The translations under genes and the position numbers were made by a program. Below, piece by piece: positions 1 through 7,104 of a DNA stretch of 10,568 nucleotides. The stretch is from Prevotellaceae bacterium (lineage in GTDB: Bacteria; Bacteroidota; Bacteroidia; Bacteroidales; UBA932), in NCBI GenBank assembly GCA_031267855.1, contig JAIRYH010000140.1:1-10568 (forward strand), in the 5' to 3' direction. Each line of letters opens with the position of its first letter. Within the stretch, counting starts at the first letter, position 1. Under the pieces are notes generated by a model that was given only the letters and a program-made list of their open reading frames with translations, was not told the origin of the DNA and did no database searches.

Positions 1-516
1 GCCGAAGCGGCAGCGAAAATCCGCCTGGACAGGAATACCAATTTCGAAACAATTGTAAACATACAGGGGGACGAACCGTTTATCGTGCCGGAACAATTGC
101 AGCAGCTAATCAAGTGCATCTCGTCGCCCGACACGCAAATAGCAACGCTTGTGAAACCTTTTGCCCCGGGCGAAGACATTTTCCACCCCAATGCGCCCAA
201 GGTGGTGCTGAACCACGACAGCGAAGCGATTTATTTCAGCCGTTCAACCATTCCTTATGTACGCAATCACCCGCGCGAAGAGTGGAGTCACCGGTGTCTA
301 TTTTATAAACATGTCGGATTGTATGCCTATCACACAGCGGTACTGATGCAACTGGCGCGGTTGCAGCCATCGGTGTTGGAACTGGCGGAAAACCTGGAGC
401 AATTGCGCTGGATAGAAAACGGATTCCGGATAAAAGTAGCGATCACCGACCATCCCACTTATGCGGTAGACGTTCCCGAAGATTTACAGCGGTTGCATGC
501 CCTGCGCCTTTATTAG
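1..516 (+). CDS. kdsB: 3-deoxy-manno-octulosonate cytidylyltransferase (CMP-Kdo synthetase), 3' part
   Basis: KdsB joins CTP and Kdo to give CMP-Kdo, the activated sugar used to build the lipid A-Kdo core of LPS in the cytoplasm. The reading frame is open from base 1, so the start and roughly the first 80 residues lie outside the window. The visible 171 codons include the stop TAG at 514-516. Family motifs are clear: the nucleotide- and metal-binding QGDEPF around bases 64-81, FSRSTIPY (236-259), KHVGLYAY (309-332), the ENLEQLRWIENG stretch near 391-423, and the C-terminal VDVPEDL that supplies the second metal-binding aspartate. The ending matches full-length KdsB proteins of about 250 residues, so the gene looks intact apart from the window edge. 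No clear terminator hairpin follows. The next gene has its own promoter. Confidence 0.95.
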   Translation, partial: AEAAAKIRLDRNTNFETIVNIQGDEPFIVPEQLQQLIKCISSPDTQIATLVKPFAPGEDIFHPNAPKVVLNHDSEAIYFSRSTIPYVRNHPREEWSHRCLFYKHVGLYAYHTAVLMQLARLQPSVLELAENLEQLRWIENGFRIKVAITDHPTYAVDVPEDLQRLHALRLY

Positions 517-574
517 GAAAAGAAAAACGGCGCACTTTACTTTATTATTTCTTTTAAAATTTAAAACCAAAAGG

Positions 575-604
575 ATTGCATTTTAAAAAAAATGTTTATC
601 TTTG
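575..604 (+). promoter_or_regulatory. Bacteroidetes-type promoter of the TPR/OmpA-like lipoprotein gene
   Basis: The -7 element TATCTTTG at 597-604 matches TAnnTTTG exactly. A TTG at 576-578 sits 18 bp upstream as a plausible -33 element. Transcription would begin near 608-611, giving a leader of about 60 nt that is very A-rich and has no Shine-Dalgarno, as is usual in this phylum. Confidence 0.65.
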
Positions 605-669
605 CATGTGCAAATTTTATCCTTAAAAGATAAGATAAAAAATAAAACATATTTAAAATTATAAAAATC

Positions 670-2337
670 ATGAAAAAAAGTTTGTTTAACCTATTAACCG
701 TAGTTAGCGTCGGTTTATTGACATTCTCTTGTTCCAATCCCAGCAAGATGCTTGATGCTGCCGACCAAGTTCAAAAAAATTGCGATCCGCAGGTGTTGGA
801 AGCAAAAGCGGATGTGATTGATGCCCGCTATACGCTTACGTTTCCCGCGAAGTATTTTCACAAGAACGCCGTACTGGAAGTAATCCCCGTACTGGTTTAT
901 GAAGGCGGCGAAGAAGCAGGTACATCCAAGTGGTTGCAAGGCGAAAAAGTCACCAGCAATTATACAACCATTCCTCAAACAGGGGGCAACGTTTCACAAG
1001 CCGTGCAGTTCCCGTACAAGGAAGGTATGCAGTCGGCGCATTTGGAATTGCGCGTGAAATTGCACTATAAGGGGAAAGCAACCGATTTCCCGTCGCCGTT
1101 TAAACTTGCCGACGGAACCATTATTACTTATAAATTAGTGGATACAGACGGCACGACGGTGCTTGCAGCCAATGCTTATCAACAAACGTACACCGAAACA
1201 CAGGAAGCGCAAATCAAATACCAAATTCAAAGTGCAGCGGTTCGTTCGTCGGAATTGTCGAAAGCCGACATAAAAGCACTGCAAACATTCCTGGATGAAG
1301 CCAACAAGAACGAGAGAAAACAAATTGCAGGAACGAATATCGTGGCTTATGCGTCGCCCGACGGCCCGGAACAGTTAAATACCAAACTATCGTCCGATCG
1401 CAGCAAAACGGCCAAATCGGCATTGGACAAGGCAACAAGAAAAATAAAAAATAAAGGCGCCATTAACCTGTCCACTATATCCGAAGACTGGGACGGTTTC
1501 CGCGAACTGGTGGGCGTTTCGACCATTCAGGACAAAGATTTAATCTTGCGGGTGCTTTCGATGTACAGCGATCCGGTTGTCCGCGAACGCGAAATTAAAA
1601 ACATGTCGAAAGTGTACCAGGTACTGGCCGACAAAGTATTGCCCGAGTTGCGCCGTGCATCGCTGGTTGCCAACGTTACCGTTCAAAACTATACCGATGA
1701 AGAATTGTCTGACTTTGTAGCACAAAATAACATAGAAGGACTGGACGTGGAAGCGCTGTTGTACGCCGCTACGCTTGTTGCCGACAATGCAACAAAAGCA
1801 GGTTTGTACAGCAAAGCCGCAGAAAAATTCAACGATTGGCGTGCCTACAATAATCTGGCAAATGTATATTTGGCTGATGGCAAATTGGCAGATGCAAAAG
1901 CAGCACTGGCAAAGATTACCACCACTAATGATATTGTGAAAAACAATAATGGTGTGGTTGCCCTGCGCGAAGGACGCGTCGACGATGCATCAAAACTGTT
2001 TACCGAAGCCGGAAAGCTTCCCGAAGCCACTCAAAATGCAGTAGCCGTAGCTATTATTAACGGCAATTACCCCGATGCCGTCAGCAAGTCGGCAACGAGC
2101 ACTACTTTCAATGCCGCCCTGTCGAATGTGCTGGTAAAAGATTACAACAAAGCATCCGGTATCTTGAGAAACTTAAACACCGCAAAAGCTTCCTATCTGA
2201 AAGCGGTGATTGCCGCCCGCAACGGCAACGGGTCACAGGTAGCGTCCGAACTTCAGGATGCGTATGCAAAAGACGCTTCACTGAAAACACGGGCACAAAA
2301 AGATATTGAATTTGCAAAATTCCAAAGCAATATCTAA
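670..2337 (+). CDS. Lipoprotein with OmpA-like region and C-terminal TPR-like repeats
   Basis: A 555-residue envelope lipoprotein. Residues 1-20 form a signal peptide (MKKS, then a hydrophobic run) ending at Cys21 in the context LTFSC, so it should be lipid-anchored after signal peptidase II cleavage. Residues 40-175 look beta-rich. Residues 181-260 resemble an OmpA C-terminal domain: an Ile/Tyr strand, a helix, then YASPDGP at 227-233 and N237-x2-LS-x2-R244, which correspond to the D...N..LS..R peptidoglycan-binding signature. Residues 271-329 (SEDWDGFRELV to LPELRR) match the extension seen in many Bacteroidales OmpA-like proteins. From about 380 the chain becomes Ala-rich helical repeats (NLANVYLADGKLADAKAAL type), read as TPR. 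A strong terminator follows at once, so the gene is probably monocistronic. A structural or peptidoglycan-linked envelope role is likely, but the exact function is unknown. I recognise the architecture, not a gene name. Confidence 0.85.
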   Translation: MKKSLFNLLTVVSVGLLTFSCSNPSKMLDAADQVQKNCDPQVLEAKADVIDARYTLTFPAKYFHKNAVLEVIPVLVYEGGEEAGTSKWLQGEKVTSNYTTIPQTGGNVSQAVQFPYKEGMQSAHLELRVKLHYKGKATDFPSPFKLADGTIITYKLVDTDGTTVLAANAYQQTYTETQEAQIKYQIQSAAVRSSELSKADIKALQTFLDEANKNERKQIAGTNIVAYASPDGPEQLNTKLSSDRSKTAKSALDKATRKIKNKGAINLSTISEDWDGFRELVGVSTIQDKDLILRVLSMYSDPVVREREIKNMSKVYQVLADKVLPELRRASLVANVTVQNYTDEELSDFVAQNNIEGLDVEALLYAATLVADNATKAGLYSKAAEKFNDWRAYNNLANVYLADGKLADAKAALAKITTTNDIVKNNNGVVALREGRVDDASKLFTEAGKLPEATQNAVAVAIINGNYPDAVSKSATSTTFNAALSNVLVKDYNKASGILRNLNTAKASYLKAVIAARNGNGSQVASELQDAYAKDASLKTRAQKDIEFAKFQSNI

Positions 2338-2365
2338 AACAGACAATAAGACATAAGACAATAAG

Positions 2366-2399
2366 AAAAGAGGCTATCCAAACGGATGGCCTCTTTTTT
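2366..2399 (+). terminator. Rho-independent terminator after the TPR lipoprotein gene
   Basis: A 10-bp stem pairs GAGGCTATCC (2370-2379) with GGATGGCCTC (2384-2393), with one T-G wobble and an AAAC loop. It is extended by AAAA/TTTT pairing and ends in an uninterrupted T run to 2399. It starts 28 nt after the stop codon. Just upstream, AGACAATAAG occurs twice (2341-2350 and 2356-2365), a small direct repeat of unknown meaning. Confidence 0.92.
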
Positions 2400-2562
2400 A
2401 TTTGGCATAAATGATTTCCGTAACCTGTAACCAATGCCTGTCAAGTTAAGAGCGACGTTGCCGCCGCCCGTCGCAACGTATCATTTCAGACAGGTTCCGG
2501 CGGAAGAGTCTGCTGCATAAACGAACAATGGGAAAATAATTAAAAGAATCATAAAAAATATA
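2400..2562. other. Intergenic stretch with GC-rich self-complementary patch
   Basis: This is the central part of the 333-bp gap between the lipoprotein gene and tolC. I see no credible ORF. A GC-rich patch in otherwise AT-rich DNA holds several mutually exclusive inverted repeats: ACGTTGC (2455-2461) with GCAACGT (2473-2479), enclosed by CCTGTC (2437-2442) with GACAGG (2489-2494), plus GCGACG (2452-2457) with CGTCGC (2469-2474) and CCGCCG (2461-2466) with CGGCGG (2498-2503). It lies between a terminator and the tolC promoters, so it may not be transcribed. It could be a remnant, a protein-binding site or a small RNA, and the sequence alone does not decide between these. Confidence 0.4.
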
Positions 2563-2593
2563 ATTGTATTTTCTCTGTGAAATTTTATATTTG
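2563..2593 (+). promoter_or_regulatory. Candidate distal tolC promoter
   Basis: ATTG at 2563-2566 and TATATTTG at 2586-2593 are spaced by 19 bp, an excellent fit to the Bacteroidetes -33 (TTTG) and -7 (TAnnTTTG) consensus. Transcription would start near 2598-2600, about 70 nt before the tolC ATG. Confidence 0.6.
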
Positions 2594-2616
2594 TCTTATT
2601 AAATGTCGATTTTTTT

Positions 2617-2646
2617 TCTGTGTTTGCCAATCTTTGCGTACATTTG
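2617..2646 (+). promoter_or_regulatory. Candidate proximal tolC promoter
   Basis: TACATTTG at 2639-2646 is a perfect TAnnTTTG -7 element, with a weaker -33 candidate TCTG at 2617-2620 (18-bp spacing). A start near 2651 would leave a leader of about 20 nt before the ATG at 2671. The upstream in-frame GTG at 2620 would then lie outside the transcript, which supports the later start. Confidence 0.45.
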
Positions 2647-2670
2647 CATGAATTTTCAAATTTATTCACA

Positions 2671-3996
2671 ATGAAAAGCGTTTGTTTTTGGGTGATGATT
2701 GCGGTCGGGTTCCTGTTTCCGGCATGGCTGCCGGCGCAGGCGGCTTGGACTTTGGAGCAGTGTATCAATTACGGGCTGGATAATAATATCCTGATTAAAC
2801 AGCAAGCCCTGACGGCTGAACAAAGTGCAAATCTGTGGAAACAATCCAAACTGAATTTTCTGCCGAGCCTGAACGCGCGCGTTTCATATAACATGAGTTG
2901 GGGGCGGTCGGTAGATTTGCAGAATTTGCAAATTATCCAGAATCAGTTGACGCAATCGTTCAGCCCCAACCTTAATGCTTCGGTGAATTTGTTTGAGGGC
3001 TTGCAAAAATTGAACACCGTGAAACGCAACCGCGCCGACTATCAGGCGTCGGTGCAGGATGCGGAGCAGATACGCAATACCGTGGCGCTGGAAATTACAC
3101 GCGCATTCTTGCAGGTGCTGCTGGCACAGGAAGTGCTGGTAACGGCAGAGAAGAGTCGCGAGAGCGTAAGCCGGCAGCACGAGCAAACGCGGAAACTGGT
3201 TGCCGCCGGCAGCCAGCCTTACAGCACGCTGCTGGAAATGGAAGCGCAACTGGCAAGCGAAGAAGTGCAGTTCGTTACGGCACGCAATAATGTTGACCTG
3301 ACTTATTTGTCGTTGCAGCAACTGATCAACCGGGATCCTGCCGGCAACTTTGAAATCGTGGCGCCCGTCATTGACGTGGACATGGTGCAGCGGCGGGAAA
3401 TAATAGGCAGCATCTACGAATCCGCCGTGCGCCTGCCGCAGATTAAAACATCGGAATTCCGCCTGGAAAGCGCCCGGCATGCACTTGCCGTCGCCAAAGG
3501 GCGCTACCTGCCGACCATTTCCCTTTCGGCGGCGTATGGTTCCTATTTTACCAATCCCAACGGGGACAATATGGACTTTGGGCAGCAACTGCGCAACAAC
3601 CGCAGCCCGTCATTAAATTTCGGGTTGAACATTCCACTGTTCCAGAACGGGAGCATTGCCATGGGCGCAAAGAATGCCAGGCTCAGCCTGCGTATTGCCG
3701 AACTGGAACTGGACAGCAAGCACCAACAGCTCTATAAGGAAATCCAGCAAGCCGTGGCGGATGCTGCCGCTGCTTACAATCGCTATAAGGCAACCGAACA
3801 AACGGTAGCGGCAATGCAGGAATCGTTTCGCTACACGCAGGAAAAATTCGACGTCGGACTGGTACAGGCAACGGATTACACGATTGCCAAAAACAATTTG
3901 TTCAAAGCCGAGTCGGACAAGCTGCAGGCAAAATACCAATATATTTTCCAGACAAAAATTATTGATTTTTACAAGGGAATACCCATCACTTTATAG
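2671..3996 (+). CDS. TolC-family outer-membrane efflux channel
   Basis: A trimeric outer-membrane channel-tunnel subunit that carries substrates from a periplasmic adaptor to the exterior. I start it at ATG 2671 (441 aa) rather than at the in-frame GTG 2620. The ATG gives a clean signal peptide of about 24 residues (MKSVCFWVMIAVGF to PAQA), followed by the WTLEQCINYGLDNN opening typical of mature Bacteroidetes TolC proteins. The body has two outer-membrane efflux repeats rich in long Ala/Gln/Glu helices. Their boundary falls near residue 230, and the second half has the characteristic beta-strand start of about PSLNFGLNIPLF. The C-terminus FYKGIPITL closes a complete protein. The adaptor gene begins 36 nt downstream, so the two are almost certainly cotranscribed and form one export system. 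The substrate is not evident. Confidence 0.93.
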   Translation: MKSVCFWVMIAVGFLFPAWLPAQAAWTLEQCINYGLDNNILIKQQALTAEQSANLWKQSKLNFLPSLNARVSYNMSWGRSVDLQNLQIIQNQLTQSFSPNLNASVNLFEGLQKLNTVKRNRADYQASVQDAEQIRNTVALEITRAFLQVLLAQEVLVTAEKSRESVSRQHEQTRKLVAAGSQPYSTLLEMEAQLASEEVQFVTARNNVDLTYLSLQQLINRDPAGNFEIVAPVIDVDMVQRREIIGSIYESAVRLPQIKTSEFRLESARHALAVAKGRYLPTISLSAAYGSYFTNPNGDNMDFGQQLRNNRSPSLNFGLNIPLFQNGSIAMGAKNARLSLRIAELELDSKHQQLYKEIQQAVADAAAAYNRYKATEQTVAAMQESFRYTQEKFDVGLVQATDYTIAKNNLFKAESDKLQAKYQYIFQTKIIDFYKGIPITL

Positions 3997-4032
3997 CAAT
4001 TGACTTATACCATCTGTTAAAACTTCAGGATT

Positions 4033-5298
4033 ATGAAAAAGAAAAAAAGACTGCTGTGGATAGTAAGCGGCGCGCTGGCGTTGATAATTATTCTGATTAT
4101 GGCGGGCGGCAACAACAAGCAGGAAATCCTTTCGGTTACTGCCGAATTACCGACGCGAAAAGCCATTACCGAACTGATTCCTGCCAATGGAAAAATCCAA
4201 CCGGTAGTTGAAGTAAAAATCAGCCCCGACGTATCGGGCGAAATCGTTGAACTGAACGTGAAGGAAGGCGACCAGGTAAAAAAAGGCGATTTGCTTTTGA
4301 AAATCAAGCAAGACTTTTACCTTTCGGGACGCGACCGTGCCGCGGCACAGTTAAATTCCGTAAAAGCCTCGCTATCGCAGGCGCAGGCACAGTTTGTGCA
4401 AACGGATCTTTCATTCCGGCGCAGCAAAAAACTGTTCGACCAGCAGGTGGTTTCGCAAGCCGACTATGAACAGGCGCAGGCGAAATACGACATCGACCAA
4501 CGACAGGTGGAGGCGGCACGCTACAACGTGAAAAGCGCCGAAGCCGCCCTGAAAGAAGCCGAAGAAAATTTAGTGAAAACCACCATTTATGCGCCGATGG
4601 ACGGCATTGTATCGAAACTGAGCGTAGAACGCGGCGAACGGGTGGTCGGCACCTCGCAAATGGCGGGAACGGAAATGCTGCGCGTTGCCAACCTCAACGA
4701 AATGGAAGTACTGGTCGACGTCAATGAAAATGACGTGATCCGCGTAAAACTGAACGACACCGCGCAAATTGAAGTGGACGCCTATCCTGCACGCAAATTT
4801 AAAGGCGTGGTTACGCAGATTGCCAATTCCTCGAAAACCGCTGCCTCGGCCAGCTCTACCGACCAGGTAACCAATTTTGAAGTAAAAATCTTTATCCTTC
4901 CCGAATCGTACCATGATTTGAAAACCATTGCCCACCCGTTTCGCCCGGGCATGTCGGCTGCCGTTTACGTGCAGACCGAAACGCACTACGACGCACTGGT
5001 TGTCCCCATTCAATGCGTAACCACGCGCACCGATTTAACCGTTTCCGACACAACGGCAACACATGACTCAAGCAGCATAAAGACGGCGGCCGCGGCTGCC
5101 GAGTACGTAGAACGCGTATTTGTCATCGGCGCCAACGATGTGGTGCAGGCAGTAGAAGTAAAAACAAGCATCCAGGACAACACCTATATCGAAATTGCGG
5201 AAGGCTTGACCGACAGTTTACGGGTCGTAACCGGTCCGTATAACATGATTTCCCGCCGCCTGAACAATGGCTCGAAAGTGCGGATACAGGAAAAGTGA
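4033..5298 (+). CDS. HlyD/MacA-type periplasmic adaptor (membrane fusion) protein
   Basis: A periplasmic adaptor that links an inner-membrane pump to the TolC-like channel encoded just upstream. It has 421 residues. A basic N-terminus (MKKKKR) precedes one membrane anchor at about residues 8-24. The first half of the lipoyl-like domain is at 57-95 (PDVSGEIVELNVKEGDQVKKGD). A coiled-coil hairpin of about 80 residues (99-180) follows, with the second lipoyl half at 183-225 (TTIYAPMDGIVSKL) and then beta-barrel and membrane-proximal domains. At the hairpin tip, R130-x3-L134-x6-S141 matches the RLS motif that docks on TolC-like channels. A Thr/Ser/Ala-rich insert near 337-358 interrupts the C-terminal part. 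The short hairpin and RLS motif resemble MacA-like adaptors of ABC pumps, but no ATPase or permease gene follows; tsaB comes next after 54 nt. Confidence 0.93.
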   Translation: MKKKKRLLWIVSGALALIIILIMAGGNNKQEILSVTAELPTRKAITELIPANGKIQPVVEVKISPDVSGEIVELNVKEGDQVKKGDLLLKIKQDFYLSGRDRAAAQLNSVKASLSQAQAQFVQTDLSFRRSKKLFDQQVVSQADYEQAQAKYDIDQRQVEAARYNVKSAEAALKEAEENLVKTTIYAPMDGIVSKLSVERGERVVGTSQMAGTEMLRVANLNEMEVLVDVNENDVIRVKLNDTAQIEVDAYPARKFKGVVTQIANSSKTAASASSTDQVTNFEVKIFILPESYHDLKTIAHPFRPGMSAAVYVQTETHYDALVVPIQCVTTRTDLTVSDTTATHDSSSIKTAAAAAEYVERVFVIGANDVVQAVEVKTSIQDNTYIEIAEGLTDSLRVVTGPYNMISRRLNNGSKVRIQEK

Positions 5299-5352
5299 CG
5301 AATGCACGGACGGGCGCCGCACACCTCAAACGCCTCAAACACCAAATAAAAA

Positions 5353-6042
5353 GTGTACTTCCTTTTGATAGAAACAGGAACCGTTGTGTGTTCGGTAGCG
5401 CTGGCGCGCGATGCGCGGATAGTGGCACTGCGTGAAAACAGGGAAGGACGGGCGCATGCGCAGCTGCTGGCGCCGTTTATCAAAGAAATTTTACAGGAAC
5501 AAAACAGCACGATTGCCGACCTGGACGCCGTGGCGGTGAGTGAAGGCCCGGGCTCTTACACCGGCTTGCGCGTAGGCGTTTCAACGGCAAAAGGTATTTG
5601 TTTCGGCGCACAGAAACCTATGATTGCCGTAAATTCGCTGCTGTCGTTAGCGCATTTGGCCATTGACCCCGGCACATTGCCGTCGCCCGATTGCCTCATT
5701 GCCCCGATGATTGACGCGCGGCGCATGGAAGTATATACCGCACTCTTTGATGCACGCGGCAACCGCCTGTCCGGCGTCACGGCTGAAATTATTGACGAAA
5801 AAAGCTTTGCCGGAACCCTGGCGCAACAGCCGGTACTGTTTATCGGCGACGGCGCCGACAAATGTCGCCGGTTTCTGCAACATCCGAATGCGCTGTTTGC
5901 CGGCGTCACGGCTTCGGCTGCCGGGATGCTCCGTCCTGCCATGGATGCTTTCGCACAAAAAAAATTCGCTGACATTGCCTGTTTCGAGCCGTTCTACCTG
6001 AAAGATTTCGTCACAACAACCCCAAAAAAGAAACTGATTTAG
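5353..6042 (+). CDS. tsaB: tRNA threonylcarbamoyladenosine biosynthesis protein TsaB
   Basis: TsaB is the non-catalytic partner of TsaD in the complex that adds threonylcarbamoyl to A37 of ANN-decoding tRNAs (t6A). The 229 residues match the usual length. The N-terminal strand LLIETGTVVCSVAL and the signature EGPGSYTGLRVG (64-75), followed by STAKGICFG, are diagnostic of the ASKHA-fold TsaB family. The family usually has ETST where this protein has ETGT at residues 7-10. The GTG at 5353 must be the start: an in-frame TAA sits at 5347-5349, and the conserved strand begins two codons later. The gap to the adaptor gene is 54 nt with no terminator or strong promoter, so tsaB is probably cotranscribed with the efflux pair although functionally unrelated. 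CCTCAAACG/CCTCAAACA in that gap is a small tandem duplication. Confidence 0.95.
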   Translation: MYFLLIETGTVVCSVALARDARIVALRENREGRAHAQLLAPFIKEILQEQNSTIADLDAVAVSEGPGSYTGLRVGVSTAKGICFGAQKPMIAVNSLLSLAHLAIDPGTLPSPDCLIAPMIDARRMEVYTALFDARGNRLSGVTAEIIDEKSFAGTLAQQPVLFIGDGADKCRRFLQHPNALFAGVTASAAGMLRPAMDAFAQKKFADIACFEPFYLKDFVTTTPKKKLI

Positions 6043-6192
6043 CTTGCGCCGGGAGAATGTTGGCTACCACATCTACCGGGCCGTAAATTCAAGTAATAAA
6101 TGCAACCGGATCAATCATTGCACAGGAAAAATTTTACAGGGAATAACGATCAAATAGCAGCGGCAACAGCAGGCATGCTATTCACCGTATTC

Positions 6193-6221
6193 GCCGGAAC
6201 TGTAATTTGCCGGCATTTTTT
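6193..6221 (+). terminator. Weak candidate terminator downstream of tsaB
   Basis: GCCGG (6193-6197) pairs with CCGGC (6210-6214) around a 12-nt loop, followed by A and six Ts (6216-6221). The stem is short and the distance from the tsaB stop is 150 nt, so this is tentative. Upstream, AATAGC (6153-6158) and GCTATT (6177-6182) form another weak inverted repeat. Confidence 0.35.
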
Positions 6222-6252
6222 GAAATTTTGTGGTAGCATTGGAATTATACGC

Positions 6253-6283
6253 CTTCAAAAACCGTAAATAAACAGTATATTTG
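6253..6283 (+). promoter_or_regulatory. Promoter of the acyl-ACP thioesterase gene
   Basis: TATATTTG at 6276-6283 is a perfect TAnnTTTG -7 element. The sequence 19 bp upstream (CTTC, 6253-6256) is a poor -33 match. Transcription from about 6288 would give a 40-nt A/T-rich leader ahead of the ATG at 6330. Confidence 0.5.
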
Positions 6284-6329
6284 CAGGAAAAATGCCGTCA
6301 TTATTTCGACCTGATAAAAATAATATATC

Positions 6330-7085
6330 ATGAACGCCTCGCAAAAAATACTCATTGAAGAGTATGTTGTGTCAACTTACCATGTTGACTTTGACAGGAA
6401 GGTAACTGTTCCGAGTCTTTTACTACTGTTGCAGGACGCCGCATGGAAACATGCCGGCCAACACGGTTTCGGGTACAGCCATTTGCAGGCACAGGGATTA
6501 TTTTGGGTGCTGGCAAAAATAAGAGTGGATATATATCGTTATCCGCAGTGGCAGGAACGGGTGCGCATTGAGACGTGGGGCAAGTTGCCGGAACTGCTCA
6601 CCGCTTTCCGCGACTTCGAGGGGTTCGACCGGGAGGGCAACAAGCTCTTTGCCGCCACTTCGGCATGGCATATCTTGAGCGCTGCCGGCAACCGTCCGCA
6701 ATCGATGGAAGATTTTAAAAACCGTTTTCCCATAGCCGAAGGGAAACATGCTATCGAAGAAAAACCGGCAAAAGTCCCGGTGGCAAAAAAAACACGGCAA
6801 ACATTGCCTGCCGCCGTACTTCCAAGCGACCTCGACATGAATCTACACGTCAACAACACGCGCTATGTGCAATGGATATTAGACCGCTTTGATTTCAGTT
6901 TTTTGCAGCAACGCCGGTTGAAAGAAATAGAAGTAAATTTTTTATCGCAGGCGAAAATGGGCGACAGCTACATCATCAGTACCGGACTGTTGTCAGGCTC
7001 CGAATTCATATCCTCCGCACTGCGCGATGAGGACGGCAAAGAACTGGCGCGGGTGCGTACGTTGTGGGAGAAAAAAACCGGCTGA
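6330..7085 (+). CDS. Acyl-ACP thioesterase (FatA/FatB-like double hotdog)
   Basis: This enzyme hydrolyses acyl-ACP to free fatty acid plus ACP, ending fatty-acid elongation in the cytoplasm. The 251 residues form two hotdog repeats, about 1-140 and 150-251. Repeat one has YHVDFDRKVTVPSLLLLLQDAAWKHA and GLFWVLAKIRVDIYRYP, typical of the bacterial branch. Repeat two has SDLDMNLHVNNTRYVQWILD, containing the D169-x-N171-x-H173 catalytic set known from the plant enzymes. The expected catalytic glutamate in the following strand-loop (family pattern like E-x3-GD) appears to be Gln207 here, in FLSQAKMGD. The ATG at 6330 begins where homologues begin, after an A/T-rich leader with its own promoter. 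The gene ends 9 nt from the convergent holB stop. The family is clear, but chain-length preference cannot be read from the sequence. Confidence 0.93.
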   Translation: MNASQKILIEEYVVSTYHVDFDRKVTVPSLLLLLQDAAWKHAGQHGFGYSHLQAQGLFWVLAKIRVDIYRYPQWQERVRIETWGKLPELLTAFRDFEGFDREGNKLFAATSAWHILSAAGNRPQSMEDFKNRFPIAEGKHAIEEKPAKVPVAKKTRQTLPAAVLPSDLDMNLHVNNTRYVQWILDRFDFSFLQQRRLKEIEVNFLSQAKMGDSYIISTGLLSGSEFISSALRDEDGKELARVRTLWEKKTG

Positions 7086-7104
7086 TTTTTGCGGTTATTT
7101 TTTT
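7071..7104. terminator. Bidirectional terminator between thioesterase gene and holB
   Basis: AACCG (7076-7080) pairs with CGGTT (7092-7096) around an 11-nt loop that contains the thioesterase stop. The stem is flanked by a run of As before it (from 7071) and seven Ts after it (7098-7104). Read in either direction it gives a stem followed by a U tract, so it can stop both convergent transcripts. It overlaps the last codons of both genes. Confidence 0.6.

Noticed and set aside
2341..2365. AGACAATAAG direct repeat as a possible CRISPR or attachment site
   Set aside because: There are only two 10-bp copies 15 bp apart, with no array, integrase or tRNA gene nearby. It is most likely a simple local duplication.
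2620..2670. The 17-codon N-terminal extension of TolC from GTG 2620
   Set aside because: It would put a hydrophilic His-rich segment ahead of a good signal peptide, and it overlaps a promoter element. ATG 2671 fits the family.
2884..3588. A 234-codon minus-strand ORF opposite tolC
   Set aside because: It is the antisense shadow of a clear TolC reading frame. Its His/Gln/Arg-rich composition mirrors the sense codons and it has no domain.
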